Shown here: piece after piece, positions 52,748 through 63,622 of the stretch
How positions within the stretch are numbered: position 1 is the first letter of the stretch
Layout of the letters: each line of letters opens with the position of its first letter
Origin: Clostridium_AD sp050717635
GTDB taxonomy: Bacteria > Bacillota > Clostridia > Clostridiales > Clostridiaceae
Length of the DNA stretch: 64,000 bases
Assembly (NCBI RefSeq): GCF_050717635.1
Contig: NZ_JBOITO010000007.1
Span: forward strand, 124,001 to 188,000
Reading direction: 5' to 3'
Made by a program: the position numbers and the translations under genes
The notes under the pieces: model-generated
What the model was told of the DNA's origin: nothing
Seen by the model: only the letters and a program-made list of their open reading frames with translations
Database searches by the model: none

Positions 52748-54205
52748 ATGATTACAGGTGAATTAAGGAGTAAAGTAGATAAAATATGGGAAACATTTTG
52801 GACTGGTGGAATTAGTAATCCATTAGAGGTTATAGAGCAGTTTACATATTTTTTATTTATAAAAGGCTTAGATGATAATGAAACAACAAGTGAAAGCGAA
52901 GCATCATTTTTAAGTTTAGAGTTTAACGGTATGTTTCCAAGTGATAAACAACACTTAAGATGGAGCAAATTTAAAGACTTTGAAGCTACTGAAATGTATA
53001 GGGTAATGCTAGAAGAAGTATTTCCATTTATAAAGACACTTCATGGAGACGATGCTTCTGCTTATTCAAAGTATATGGGCGATGCAATATTTAAAATACC
53101 TACTCCATTAATGCTTTCTAAAATAGTAGATGGAATAAGCAATATAGATATGGAAGGAAAGGATACAAAGGGAGATCTTTATGAATACCTACTTTCAAAG
53201 GTTTCTACAGCAGGTACTAACGGGCAGTTTAGAACACCTAGACATATAATTAATATGATGGTTAAACTTATGAAACCAACACCAGAAGACATCATAGTAG
53301 ACCCAGCAGCTGGTACAGCAGGATTTTTAGTATCCGCACAACAATATTTACGAGATAATCATTCTGATTTATTTTTAGTGCAGGGCTTAAAGGAACACTT
53401 TAATAACAGCATGTTCTATGGTTTTGATATGGATAGAACCATGCTTAGAATTGGTGCTATGAATATGATGTTACATGGAGTTGATAATCCAAACATTGAA
53501 TATAAGGATTCTCTTTCAGAAGTAAATACGGATAAAGAGAAGTTTACATTAGTATTAGCAAATCCTCCATTTAAGGGAAGCTTAGATTATGAAGCAGTAT
53601 CAGCAGATATATTAAAGCTAACCAAAACAAAGAAGACAGAACTTTTATTTTTAGCTTTATTTTTAAGAACATTAAAAAAGGGTGGTCGTGGTGCTTCCAT
53701 TGTTCCAGACGGTGTACTTTTCGGATCAACAGGAGGACATAAATCTATAAGACAAGAAATAATTGATAACCATAAGCTTGAGGCTATTATATCAATGCCA
53801 AGTGGAGTATTTAAACCATATGCAGGGGTATCAACAGCTATAATGATATTCACTAAAACAGGTGCTGGTGGAACTGACAAAGTATGGTTCTATGACATGA
53901 AAGCAGATGGCTATAGCTTAGATGACAAGAGAAGTCCAAGCGGGAATAATGATATACCTGATATTATTGAAAGATTTAGCAATTTAGATAAAGAAGTAGA
54001 CAGAAAAAGAACAGATAAATCATTCTTTGTACCGGTAGAAGAAATAAGAGAGAATGGGTATGACCTATCCATTAATAAATATAAGGAAACAGTATATGAT
54101 GAAATAGTTTATGAGGCTCCTAGTACTATTTTAGAGAAAATCAAAGGACTTGAACAAGAGATATCAGCAGGGTTAGAAGAATTAGAAAGAATGATAGGTG
54201 AATAA
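52748..54205 (+). CDS. hsdM: Type I restriction-modification methyltransferase subunit
   Basis: 485 residues from the ATG after TTGGAGGAAA. It methylates adenine at the site chosen by HsdS and forms part of the restriction complex. The N-terminal helical domain (LRSKVDKIWETFWTGGISNP), the AdoMet motif DPAAGTAGFL (residues 185-194) and the catalytic ANPPF (271-275) are all intact, as is the VLPDGVLFGS-like IVPDGVLFGSTGGHK stretch. HsdS starts 2 bases after its stop and hsdR follows, so the operon is complete. Confidence 0.95.
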   Translation: MITGELRSKVDKIWETFWTGGISNPLEVIEQFTYFLFIKGLDDNETTSESEASFLSLEFNGMFPSDKQHLRWSKFKDFEATEMYRVMLEEVFPFIKTLHGDDASAYSKYMGDAIFKIPTPLMLSKIVDGISNIDMEGKDTKGDLYEYLLSKVSTAGTNGQFRTPRHIINMMVKLMKPTPEDIIVDPAAGTAGFLVSAQQYLRDNHSDLFLVQGLKEHFNNSMFYGFDMDRTMLRIGAMNMMLHGVDNPNIEYKDSLSEVNTDKEKFTLVLANPPFKGSLDYEAVSADILKLTKTKKTELLFLALFLRTLKKGGRGASIVPDGVLFGSTGGHKSIRQEIIDNHKLEAIISMPSGVFKPYAGVSTAIMIFTKTGAGGTDKVWFYDMKADGYSLDDKRSPSGNNDIPDIIERFSNLDKEVDRKRTDKSFFVPVEEIRENGYDLSINKYKETVYDEIVYEAPSTILEKIKGLEQEISAGLEELERMIGE

Positions 54206-54206
54206 A

Positions 54207-55343
54207 ATGGGCATAGAATACGTTAAAGTTAAAGATGTTTTTAAAATATCAAAAGGCAAAAAAGTAGAACAAGTTAAATATGAAAAAGATAGTACAATTA
54301 GATGTATACAAATAGATGATTTAAGAAATAATAATTATCTTAAATATTGTGATAAAAATAGGAATTATGTATTAGCAAAACAAGAAGATGTTATCATAGC
54401 TTGGGATGGTGCTAATGCTGGTACTATTGGTTTTGGTATCGAGGGAGCTATAGGAAGTACATTAGCAGTTCTAAAGTGCAAAAGGAAGGGTACTACATCA
54501 GGATTTGCGGGGCTATTCTTGAGAAGTAAATCCAGATATTTAAGAGAAAAATGCACTGGAGCAACTATACCACATATATCAAAGACAGCATTGGAAGAAA
54601 TAGAAATACCATGGCTTGACTTAGAAATACAAAATAAGATAGTAGAATCAGTTGAGATAGTTCAAACCTTAATAGATAAAAGAAGAGCTCAATTAGAAGG
54701 TTTAGATGAATTAATAAAAAGTGTATTTTATGATATGTTTGGTGAACCTGTAACCAATTCTATGAATTGGCAAAAGAAAGAGTTAAGTGAGCTCGGAGAA
54801 TTAAGTAGAGGAAAATCTAAACATAGACCAAGGAATGCTCCAGAGCTGCTAAACGGGTCCTATCCACTAATTCAGACTGGTGACATATCAAAAGCAGGGT
54901 TATATCTAAAAGAATATCATCAAACTTATTCTGAATTTGGTTTGAAACAAAGCAAGATGTGGTGTGCTGGAACTTTATGCATTACAATAGCGGCAAATAT
55001 AGCAAAGACATCAATATTAACATTTGATGCTTGTTTTCCAGATAGTGTAGTAGCATTTATACCTAAAGCAGAGACGAATAATATGTTTATTCAGTTATGG
55101 ATGTCTTTTCTACAAAGAATATTAGAGGACTCAGCGCCTGAGTCAGCGCAGAAGAATATTAACTTAAAGATACTTAGTGAATTAAAAGTTATAGTTCCAC
55201 CAATAGAACTTCAAAACAAATTTTCAAGAATAGTAGAAAATATAGAAATACAAAAGGAGCTACTAAAGCAAAGCCTAACACAACTAGAAAACAACTTAAA
55301 TGTCATAATGCAGAAGTCATTTAAAGGGGAATTATTTAACTGA
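54207..55343 (+). CDS. hsdS: Type I restriction-modification specificity subunit
   Basis: 378 residues. It has the two-half design of HsdS: target-recognition domain 1 (about 1-150), a central helical spacer (EIQNKIVESVEIVQTLIDKR), domain 2 (about 190-340), and a second helical spacer near the end (ELQNKFSRIVENIEIQKELL). Each domain reads half of a split DNA site. The two spacers are alike, as expected. The site cannot be predicted. The ATG lies one base after the hsdM stop. Confidence 0.93.
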   Translation: MGIEYVKVKDVFKISKGKKVEQVKYEKDSTIRCIQIDDLRNNNYLKYCDKNRNYVLAKQEDVIIAWDGANAGTIGFGIEGAIGSTLAVLKCKRKGTTSGFAGLFLRSKSRYLREKCTGATIPHISKTALEEIEIPWLDLEIQNKIVESVEIVQTLIDKRRAQLEGLDELIKSVFYDMFGEPVTNSMNWQKKELSELGELSRGKSKHRPRNAPELLNGSYPLIQTGDISKAGLYLKEYHQTYSEFGLKQSKMWCAGTLCITIAANIAKTSILTFDACFPDSVVAFIPKAETNNMFIQLWMSFLQRILEDSAPESAQKNINLKILSELKVIVPPIELQNKFSRIVENIEIQKELLKQSLTQLENNLNVIMQKSFKGELFN

Positions 55344-55414
55344 AAAGTAATTGTTTTATAGCTTTATGGAAACTTAATTAGCAAATATTAAAAGATATCT
55401 TTGGGGGGATAAAA

Positions 55415-58400
55415 ATGTGGGGGAATTTTAATTTTTTAAGTGACAAAGAGATTTTTGCAAGCTTCACAGCATCATGTATTGAGGCTGAGAAGAGTATATT
55501 AGTAAGTCCAGCTACTTGTGCAATACTCACAAGAAGAGCTTTAGAGCTATCTGTTAAGTGGCTATATAGCTTTGACCAAGATCTGAAATTACCTTATCAA
55601 GATAAGTTGTCAAGCTTAATTCATGATAATAGCTTTATTGTTCTTGTAGATTCTAAGATGTTGAGAATGTTAAAATACATAATTAGTCTTGGAAATGTGG
55701 CTGTGCATACCAATTCTAATATTAAGCGTGAAGAGGCAATTCTGGGTCTTCATAATCTTCACCAATTTATTTCTTGGATTGATTATTGCTATGCAGATGA
55801 ATATACTGCTGGTGAGTTTAATGAAGATATTTTATTACAAGGGGACGACAAGAGAACTAGACCAGAGGAGCTTAAAGACCTTTATGAGAAACTAAGTTCA
55901 AAGGATAAAAAACTTGAGGAAACAATAAAACAAAATGAGGACCTAAGGGAAGAGTTAACACAAAAGAGAAAGATTAATACTAGTTATGAGAATTATGACT
56001 TTAACATAGATGAAATCAGTGAATTTGAAACAAGAAAGCGATATATAGATGTTGAGCTTAAGCTAGCGGGCTGGGATTTCGGAAGAGATATTGGAGAAGA
56101 AATTGAAGTCACTGGTATGCCAACTGATTCAGGACTAGGATATGTTGACTATGTATTGTATGGTGGAAATGGTAAACCTATAGCTATTGTAGAAGCTAAG
56201 AGAAGTAGCAAGGAGCCAAAGGTAGGACAACAGCAGGCGAAACTTTATGCTGATTGTTTAGAAAAACAGTTCAGTCAAAGACCTATAATATTTTATACCA
56301 ATGGATTTGAAACCTTTTTATGGGATGATTTTAATGGATATTCAGAAAGAAGGGTTTATGGGTTCTTTAAAAAAGAAGAACTACAATTATTAATTGATAG
56401 AAGAACTAGTAAGAAATCATTTAATAATCTTGAAATGAAAGATAGTATAGCAAATAGATACTATCAAAAGGAAGCAATAATTGCAGTATGTGAATCTTTG
56501 GATAAAAGGCAAAGGAAAATGCTACTTGTTATGGCAACAGGCAGTGGTAAAACACGAACAGCAATATCTATAGTGGATGTTTTAACAAGGCATAATTGGG
56601 CTAAAAATATCTTATTTTTAGCAGATAGAAAAGCATTAGTAAAACAGGCAAAAAAGAATTTTTCTAAGCTTTTGCCTGATTTAGCCTTGTGTAATTTACT
56701 AGACAACAAAGATAATCCAGAAGAGGCAAGAATGATATTTTCGACTTATCCTACTATGATGAATGCTATAGACGATACAAAGTCTAAAGATGGAAAAAGG
56801 ATACTTACTCCTGGACACTTTGATTTAATAATTATAGACGAGTCACATCGAAGTATTTATAAAAAATTCAAAGCTATATTTGATTATTTTGATGCCTGCC
56901 TATTAGGTTTAACTGCAACACCAAAAGATGAGATAGATAAAAATACCTATGGCATATTTGATTTAGAAAGTGGTGTTCCAACCTACGCCTATGAATTAGA
57001 TAAAGCAGTTGAAGATGGCTTTTTAGTAAGCTATGAGACTTTAGAATATGAGTCTAAGCTAATGAAGGATGGTATAAGATATGATAGTTTATCTGATGAG
57101 GATAAAGAAGAATATGAAGATACTTTTGACGATGATGAGAATATAGGTGAAGAGATTTCAAGTACAGCTATTAATGAATGGCTGTATAATGAAAATACAA
57201 TAGACTTAGTATTAAATAGGCTAATGGATAAAGGCTTAAAAATTGAAGGTGGAGACAAACTAGGTAAGACAATAATATTCGCTAAAAGTAATAGACATGC
57301 AAAAGTTATTGTAGATCGATTTAACAAGATTTTTCCTGAAGTAGGCAGTCATTTCTGTAAGGAGATTGATTACTCTATTAATTACGTGGATATTTTAATA
57401 GAAGATTTTTCAGATGCAATAAAAATGCCTCAAATAGCAGTATCAGTAGACATGCTAGACACGGGGATAGATATACCAGAAATATTGAACTTAGTACTAT
57501 TTAAAAAGATACGATCCAAATCTAAGTTTTGGCAGATGATAGGTAGAGGTACGAGACTGTGTCCCGACTTATTAGGACTAGGATTGGATAAAGAAAAATT
57601 CTTAGTCTTTGATTTCTGTAACAACTTTGATTTCTTTAGAGCAAACCCTAAAGGTTTTGATGGAGGCGTAGTTGAGAGTTTAACTGAAAAAACGTTTAAT
57701 TTAAAGATAGATATAATTAAAGAACTTCAAGAAATTAAATATCAAGAAGAAGAATATATAGATTTTAGAGAAAATTTAATAGAGCAAGCAAATTCAAGTA
57801 TAAACGCATTGAATGAAGATAACTTTAGAGTGAGGATGGAATTGAAATATGTTCATAAATATAAATCATCTAATGAATGGACAGTACTTGGAATTCTAAG
57901 CGTAAATGATATTAAAGAACACATTTCTTCTCTAGTTATTCCTTTAAATGATGATGAATTTGCAAAGAGATTTGATGCAGCACTGTATACAATACAACTT
58001 GCAAAGCTTCAAAATGGAAATGCAACAAAGCCTATTAAAGCTGTAATTCAAACTGCTGAAGCACTTTCAAAACTTGGAACAATACCAGAGGTATACGCTC
58101 AACGGTATGTCATAGAAAAGGTTATGACAGCTGAGTTTTGGGAGTCAGCAGATATTTTTGAACTAGATTCTGTTAGAGAAGCACTAAGAGAATTATTGAA
58201 GTACCTTGAAAAAGAAATACAAATAATATATACGACTCACTTTGATGATTTGCTTGTTAGAGAAGATAGTGGGGGTGCTTTTTATAACTCCAATGACCTT
58301 AAAAATTATAGGAAGAAAGTTGAGTTTTATCTTAAACAGCATAAGGATGAAATAGCTATATTTAAGCTTAGAAACAACAAAAGGCTTACCAAGCAAGACT

Positions 58401-58768
58401 TGAATGTATTAGAAGATTTAATGTGGAAAGAGCTAGGTACACATGCTGAATATGAGAAAGAATTTGGTGAAATGCCAGTTAATAAATTAGTTAGAAAAAT
58501 AGTAGGACTAGATAGACAAGCAACAAACGAAGCTTTCTCAGAGTTTTTAAACAATAAATCTTTAAATACAAAGCAGATTCACTTTGTTAATCTTATAGTA
58601 GATTATATAGTTACTAATGGATTTATAGATGACAATAGAGTTCTTCAAGAAGATCCTTTTAGAACTGTAGGAAGCATTATTGAGTTATTTAAAGAAAATA
58701 TGGATGATGCAAGAAAGCTTATGGGAATTGTATCTAGTATTAAGATTAGTGCAGAGGAAGTAGGGTAA
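55415..58768 (+). CDS. hsdR: Type I restriction endonuclease subunit with DUF4145-like N-terminus
   Basis: 1117 residues. Residues 1-130 (CIEAEKSILVSPATCAILTR, RALELSVKWLY) form a DUF4145-like helical domain; 150-190 a coiled coil; 200-330 the nuclease, with Asp245 and Glu260-x-Lys262 (IVEAKR) forming the PD-ExK site. The motor starts with Walker A ATGSGKT (374-380), then DESH (475-478) and TAT (500-502), and motif VI as QMIGRGTR. It pulls in and cuts unmethylated DNA. All key residues are present. The design resembles EcoEI-type (type IB) R subunits. A GGGGGGA site precedes the ATG. Confidence 0.94.
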   Translation: MWGNFNFLSDKEIFASFTASCIEAEKSILVSPATCAILTRRALELSVKWLYSFDQDLKLPYQDKLSSLIHDNSFIVLVDSKMLRMLKYIISLGNVAVHTNSNIKREEAILGLHNLHQFISWIDYCYADEYTAGEFNEDILLQGDDKRTRPEELKDLYEKLSSKDKKLEETIKQNEDLREELTQKRKINTSYENYDFNIDEISEFETRKRYIDVELKLAGWDFGRDIGEEIEVTGMPTDSGLGYVDYVLYGGNGKPIAIVEAKRSSKEPKVGQQQAKLYADCLEKQFSQRPIIFYTNGFETFLWDDFNGYSERRVYGFFKKEELQLLIDRRTSKKSFNNLEMKDSIANRYYQKEAIIAVCESLDKRQRKMLLVMATGSGKTRTAISIVDVLTRHNWAKNILFLADRKALVKQAKKNFSKLLPDLALCNLLDNKDNPEEARMIFSTYPTMMNAIDDTKSKDGKRILTPGHFDLIIIDESHRSIYKKFKAIFDYFDACLLGLTATPKDEIDKNTYGIFDLESGVPTYAYELDKAVEDGFLVSYETLEYESKLMKDGIRYDSLSDEDKEEYEDTFDDDENIGEEISSTAINEWLYNENTIDLVLNRLMDKGLKIEGGDKLGKTIIFAKSNRHAKVIVDRFNKIFPEVGSHFCKEIDYSINYVDILIEDFSDAIKMPQIAVSVDMLDTGIDIPEILNLVLFKKIRSKSKFWQMIGRGTRLCPDLLGLGLDKEKFLVFDFCNNFDFFRANPKGFDGGVVESLTEKTFNLKIDIIKELQEIKYQEEEYIDFRENLIEQANSSINALNEDNFRVRMELKYVHKYKSSNEWTVLGILSVNDIKEHISSLVIPLNDDEFAKRFDAALYTIQLAKLQNGNATKPIKAVIQTAEALSKLGTIPEVYAQRYVIEKVMTAEFWESADIFELDSVREALRELLKYLEKEIQIIYTTHFDDLLVREDSGGAFYNSNDLKNYRKKVEFYLKQHKDEIAIFKLRNNKRLTKQDLNVLEDLMWKELGTHAEYEKEFGEMPVNKLVRKIVGLDRQATNEAFSEFLNNKSLNTKQIHFVNLIVDYIVTNGFIDDNRVLQEDPFRTVGSIIELFKENMDDARKLMGIVSSIKISAEEVG

Positions 58769-58943
58769 GCGTGTTGATCTCTCAGCAGAAGGATTAAAGA
58801 GGCTTAGGGATGTGCTATATGGCATGAAGTTGTAAGAGCTAAAATAGATAAATAAAGTAGTTTATTAAAAAAATATGTCATTGAGTATAGCTCTATTATA
58901 CAGTGATATTTTATGAAGTACAATAATAATAGGGGGATAAATA

Positions 58944-60011
58944 ATGATTTTTAGTGATGTATCAAACAATTATAATGAATTACATGAAAAATTACAAGGT
59001 CTAGACACTTTTAAAACACAGTTAAAAGGTGTAGAAGCATATTATATGGAGTACAGCTCATATTTAATAGGTTTACATGTTCACTCGCAGGTTAATGGAT
59101 CAAATGTTAACAGTGTTACTAAGGAGGCTCTTACTCGATTAGAAAATATTCAGTCACAATCAAGAAAAATCAGCTTAAAGGATGTTTGGAAAACAAATTA
59201 TATATTGGAATCTTTTGAAAATATTGATTCAGAGATGTACGAGCCTATTCGAAAATTAGCAACTACTTTAGAAAGTTGCTGTGATTTATTATTTGACTTT
59301 ATAAATACACCACTGGATAAATGCGTTCCACAAAAACTTACGATCTTTATTTCTGTTATTAGTACAACTATAAGAGAGATAGATAATTTTCTCTTAATAT
59401 CTTCATGTTTGAAAAATATAAATTCTGAGGTGCAAAATAATAATCTGTATCCTGAAAGTAGGACTATAACAATAAGATTTTATAGAGAAGATATGACAGT
59501 TAAAGAAATCGGAAAGTACATGGTTGCTGTAAATACTATATATGAAAGAGTCTGTACTATTGTAGGTATATCTGCAACAGATTATGCGCTTAGGCCTATA
59601 AAAATAGAATCAGGTTCATGGTACGAGAAGCTATTTGGACATCCAACGTCAATTAAGATGATGCAAGATTTGTTAAATAGAGCTATAGGGTATGTCTATA
59701 GAAATTATACTAATGAAGGTAAGTTATCAGCATCTGGTAGTAAAATAGAGGCCCTGAAGCAAGAACTAAATATTATTGGTCTTTGCGAAGAACATAAAAT
59801 TAATGGAGACATTGCTAAGAAAATTATTGAAGAAAATTTGAATTTAATTTGCATGGATATATTTACATTGACTACTAAAAATACAAAAATCGCTGTTAAT
59901 GAGAGAATATTTGAGTTAGGGCAAGAGGTTGCTACATCTCTTCTAGAAGGAGACAATACTAAATTATTAGAAGAGGAAGAACTGGATGATTTACTTCCTC
60001 AAGATTTATAA
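58944..60011 (+). CDS. Unknown protein behind the restriction system
   Basis: 355 residues after AGGGGGGATA. Residues 1-165 are helical. The middle TITIRFYREDMTVKEIGKYM, NTIYERVCTIVG and the strand LRPIKIESGSWYEKLFG form a pattern I have seen in uncharacterised proteins from mobile DNA, in which an IESGS strand leads into a membrane-like or effector domain. The C-terminal tail is very acidic (EEEELDDLLPQDL). It starts 175 bases after hsdR with its own likely promoter. It may be an accessory defence gene; no enzyme motif is seen. Confidence 0.72.
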   Translation: MIFSDVSNNYNELHEKLQGLDTFKTQLKGVEAYYMEYSSYLIGLHVHSQVNGSNVNSVTKEALTRLENIQSQSRKISLKDVWKTNYILESFENIDSEMYEPIRKLATTLESCCDLLFDFINTPLDKCVPQKLTIFISVISTTIREIDNFLLISSCLKNINSEVQNNNLYPESRTITIRFYREDMTVKEIGKYMVAVNTIYERVCTIVGISATDYALRPIKIESGSWYEKLFGHPTSIKMMQDLLNRAIGYVYRNYTNEGKLSASGSKIEALKQELNIIGLCEEHKINGDIAKKIIEENLNLICMDIFTLTTKNTKIAVNERIFELGQEVATSLLEGDNTKLLEEEELDDLLPQDL

Positions 60012-60094
60012 GAGACTTAAAAGGAAATTAAGAGGCATATGAATTTAAGTAAATGTTATAAAACATATACGAACATATGTTTTAGGAGAGATAA

Positions 60095-60178
60095 TATGAA
60101 AATTGTAGCAAAGCCCATAGGGGTAGTTTATTCGACTGATACAAAGGTTAATATAAATATGTTAAGGATTAAGGATTA
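60095..60178 (+). pseudogene. Start of a mobile-element gene cut short by repeat expansion
   Basis: TTAGGAGAG lies just before an ATG that opens MKIVAKPIGVVYSTDTKVNI and ends NMLRIKD. The opening MKIVAKPI is like the start of a small conserved protein of clostridial elements. The frame ends in a TAAGGAT repeat, which probably interrupts the gene. Confidence 0.5.
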
Positions 60179-60189
60179 AGGATTAAGAA
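60161..60189 (+). repeat. 7-bp tandem repeat
   Basis: Four copies of TTAAGGA (the last with one change) at the end of a short frame. Confidence 0.75.
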
Positions 60190-60562
60190 TTTAGTTAAAT
60201 TTAACTAAATTATATACAAGTTATATTTAAAAGGAAGATAAAACAAGTAAGTATATTTAATTATAACAATGGGAACTGTAAGCGCTGGTGGGATGATAAA
60301 ATTGAGTGCTATAGGATATACTCAAATGATTAGTATTAGGAGCTACAAAAGTTAAAATGTATAAGATATAAGTTTCCAGCATTTAAAGATTAACTGGATA
60401 TGATGTAATTAAGTTATTTGTTTAATAAGAAAAGAATATAGACATTTAAAAAATATATGAATACTTCCATTTTAAAAAAATACTAAAAGGAATTGAGACA
60501 GAAAGAAACTTAAAATAGATAATGAGAACAATAAGTATTATAAAGAAGCTATAAAATTGATA

Positions 60563-60601
60563 AATAGTACCTCTAATTAAATTAGAGGTGCTATTTTATT
60601 T
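60563..60601 (+). terminator. Terminator at 60.6 kb
   Basis: AATAGTACCTCTAAT pairs with ATTAGAGGTGCTATT (60581-60595), one mismatch, then T-rich. Confidence 0.85.
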
Positions 60602-61080
60602 TGGAATTTTATTGTATTTATAGGGAGTGTATAATTTAAGTTTAGTTGAGGATAGTAGATTTTAAGTGTCAAAACTCACCAAATGAGCCAGGTTGAGTTT
60701 ATTTAAGTTTTTGGTGTATTAGTATGGGTTAAGTTTAATAATGTCCAAAATTGATTATAGAGAGTTTTGATTTTCAAGGGTTTGTAGGCTTTTTACCACT
60801 TGTTAATTAGTGAGTAGGCATATACTAAAATGATAATATTTAAATTTAAAAGGAACCTGAGTATAAAGTTTAAACAGAAATTTATTCTGTAAGAGAAAGG
60901 AAGTTTTAAAGACATAAAAGTAAGTTAGATACTTAATAAACGCATATAAATAGCATTGGTAGGGGTAATTAAGGTTTTTTAGATAATACATTGTAGGAGG
61001 CTATGTGTCTTCAAGTATAGCATCAGATTAGGCTGATGAAGTTCTAAGCACAGTAAATAAACTAAATATTTTGAATTATT

Positions 61081-61124
61081 AGGAATGTGCTTATATTATT
61101 GAGTAAGCACATTCCTTTATTTTA
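61081..61124 (+). terminator. Terminator at 61.1 kb
   Basis: AGGAATGTGCTTA pairs perfectly with TAAGCACATTCCT (61104-61116), then T-rich. Confidence 0.85.
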
Positions 61125-61880
61125 TGAGAATTTATATTTTATAAATATTAATATAATTTTTTAGACTTTAGAATGGCTAGCTTGAAAATATAGGCATTAA
61201 AACTAAAATCATTATTTTTAAAATAATGATCTCAATTAAAATACTTAAATTAAGCTAGCTGTTAGTTTTTACACTTTCAGTTAAGAAGCTAATTTCGATT
61301 ATTTGAATGGGAAATTTAAGCTCAATATTAACTAGTGTTATAAAATAAACATTTTAAAATATATTGTATTTGAAGAAAGCAAATGTGTTTAATATTCAGT
61401 ATTTTGGCTAGTGATAAAAAAGTAATTCTGTTATATAAAAGTCCTGCATGATATACATATTAGTCCAAGGAGTGAAGGTAATGGTCATTTAATAATTGTT
61501 TATAAGGTTGAATGTCTAATAATTTTGGGGCTGAAGTCACTAAAAATAATAATTTGATTTGAAATTAATGCTTAAGTAAATTTTATATTTAAGCTTTTAG
61601 GTTATTTGATGGAGTGCCTTTTTAAAAAGTTTAAATTCTTAAAAAAGAGCATAAAACTTAGTTAAATATAAGTAAATTAAAAATTACTTAAAGTAAAGTT
61701 TCTTGAAGTTAGGTTTTTAGGTAGGGGTATTTCGAAAATTGAGTAGAGAATGAGGGGATTTGAGAGAAATAAAATGTTTAGGAAAACAGGTGAAAAATAA
61801 TTCAGGTAAAAAGTATTGAAAGTTAGATGAAAAAAGTAAAAAAGGCATTTAATAAATTAAACGAAAGGTGGAGTTAAATT

Positions 61881-62552
61881 ATGAAATACTTATTAAGAAT
61901 GACCAGAGAAGTTTATAGTTGTTTTGTAGGACCTTCTGGAGAGGTACTGGAGAGGTCAGTTGGTAACATAGCCAAGAGAGGATTAGATAAAAAAAGAGAG
62001 GACTATCTAAAAAGATATATAGATTTAGTTTTGAATAGTAAAATAGTTTCTGAGACTAGTAAGATCTACATTAGAAGCAGTCTTCCATCAGTTGCTTCTG
62101 TAATAACTAATTATAATGATATGGTGGGTGACTCAGAAACAATTAATATAAAAACTGCACAATCACAAATTGACTACGATACTCGTAAACTGGCTAGGTA
62201 CTTTGAAGATACGATGATAAATAAAATTTTGACTAGTTCTTCTTGTGATTTAAATGTTTATGAGAAACAATTTAACTTAGCCTATGCTGATTATTCAAAG
62301 AAAAATAAGATGCTAACTGATAATTTAGTTTTAAAGATACCTAGAGTTGATGTCAAGGACACTTGTTCTGAGGAGCAGTTTAGTGAAATTATGAGTATAA
62401 TAGCACCCTACTTCAAAAAAAGCATACACTATGTAGAAAGCAACCTTCCAGAGTCAGTAGGGTACTTACTTTACCTAATGACTTCGCCAATTTCAAATTT
62501 AACATTTGAGGATAAAGAGAGGTATGAATTAATTAAAAATATGATTGACTAA
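61881..62552 (+). CDS. Unknown protein, 223 residues
   Basis: AAAGGTGGAG lies 8 bases before the ATG. The protein is helical and charged throughout (RGLDKKREDYLKRYIDLVLN, YDTRKLARYFEDTMINKIL, PYFKKSIHYVESNLPESVGY). It has no signal peptide or enzyme motif that I recognise. It precedes the recombinase by 290 bases and may belong to the same element. Confidence 0.65.
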   Translation: MKYLLRMTREVYSCFVGPSGEVLERSVGNIAKRGLDKKREDYLKRYIDLVLNSKIVSETSKIYIRSSLPSVASVITNYNDMVGDSETINIKTAQSQIDYDTRKLARYFEDTMINKILTSSSCDLNVYEKQFNLAYADYSKKNKMLTDNLVLKIPRVDVKDTCSEEQFSEIMSIIAPYFKKSIHYVESNLPESVGYLLYLMTSPISNLTFEDKERYELIKNMID

Positions 62553-62842
62553 TTTGAGTCAGTTTGAAAACTAGTTAATAATTGCAGTTACTTGTTAAGA
62601 GTGATTGTAATTTTTTTGTTTTGAACTAAGTAGTTAGTATTGTTAGTCTATTTTACGGCTAGTTGTGATTTATAGTTATATAGAGTTTATAAAGGTGTAG
62701 CTTTAGAGTAATGATTAAAAGGTTATAAATTGTGCTTATAAAGATTTGAAAAATAATAAATAAATGTTTATAAATTATACTTGACCATTAGAAACAATTC
62801 TGGTATTCTCATCCAAATAAATTAAGTGTTGGAGGTTTTTAA

Positions 62843-63448
62843 ATGAGAGAATACGCATATGGAAGGGTTAGCAGTAAGGAACAGAATCTTGATAGGCAGC
62901 TGGTAGAGCTAGAAAAATATGTTGATGCAAGATATATTTTTACAGATAAATTAAGCGGTAAGGATATGGACAGACCTCAGTATCAATTACTTAGGAAGGT
63001 AGCACAAAGTGGAGATACAATCTATATTAAGTCACTGGATAGGCTTGGTAGAAATAAGATACAGATAAAACAAGAGTTAGAATATTTTAAGACAGAAGGC
63101 GTAAGAGTTAAAATATTAGACATACCAACGACTATGATGGAGCTACAAGAGGGTCAAGACTGGTTAATTGATATGATTAATAATCTACTGCTGGAGGTTC
63201 TAAGTACAATGGCAGAGCAAGAGAGAACAAATATTAGGTCGAGACAAGCTGAAGGTATTGCAATTTTAAAAGCAAAGAACGGTGGTAAGGGAGTTGGTAG
63301 ACCTGCTGCAAGTTATCCAAGCAATTGGAGTGAAGTATACAAGAAATGGAAAAGTGAGGATATTACTGCTGTTAAGTGTATGGAGAAATTAGGAATTAAA
63401 AGGAATACTTTTTATAAGCTAGCTAAAAAATATGAGAAAGGTATTTAG
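62843..63448 (+). CDS. Small serine recombinase (resolvase/invertase)
   Basis: 201 residues; TTGGAGG lies 8 bases before the ATG. The catalytic Ser is Ser10 in YAYGRVSSKEQNLDRQ; the Arg-rich patch KSLDRLGRNK and the E-helix MAEQERTNIRSRQAEGI are typical of resolvases, and the last 45 residues (YKKWKSEDITAVKCMEKLGI) form the helix-turn-helix. It would resolve dimers or invert DNA, as such enzymes do on plasmids and transposons. No paired res site is obvious, although the 390 bases before it are free of genes. Confidence 0.93.
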   Translation: MREYAYGRVSSKEQNLDRQLVELEKYVDARYIFTDKLSGKDMDRPQYQLLRKVAQSGDTIYIKSLDRLGRNKIQIKQELEYFKTEGVRVKILDIPTTMMELQEGQDWLIDMINNLLLEVLSTMAEQERTNIRSRQAEGIAILKAKNGGKGVGRPAASYPSNWSEVYKKWKSEDITAVKCMEKLGIKRNTFYKLAKKYEKGI

Positions 63449-63622
63449 ATACCTTCGGAATGTATATATAATGGAAAATGGTGAATTATCAGCTTCAATT
63501 AAAGATAAGTAATTACCCGGATAGAATAACAGATTAAGAGATTTTAAATGATAGCATTGAACAATAATAAAGAGAGACCACATTAAGTGGGATTACACAA
63601 AATAAATATGTTGAAATTAATG

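Larger units (their letters stand above)
60012..61880. other. 1.87-kb gene-poor region
   Basis: It contains a scrap of a gene start (60,095), a 7-bp tandem repeat (60,161), two strong terminators (60,563 and 61,081), and a loose inverted repeat around 61,170-61,260 (GGCTAGCTTGA against TTAAGCTAGCT). Two terminators without genes imply at least two lost genes or unrecognised RNAs. Confidence 0.5.
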
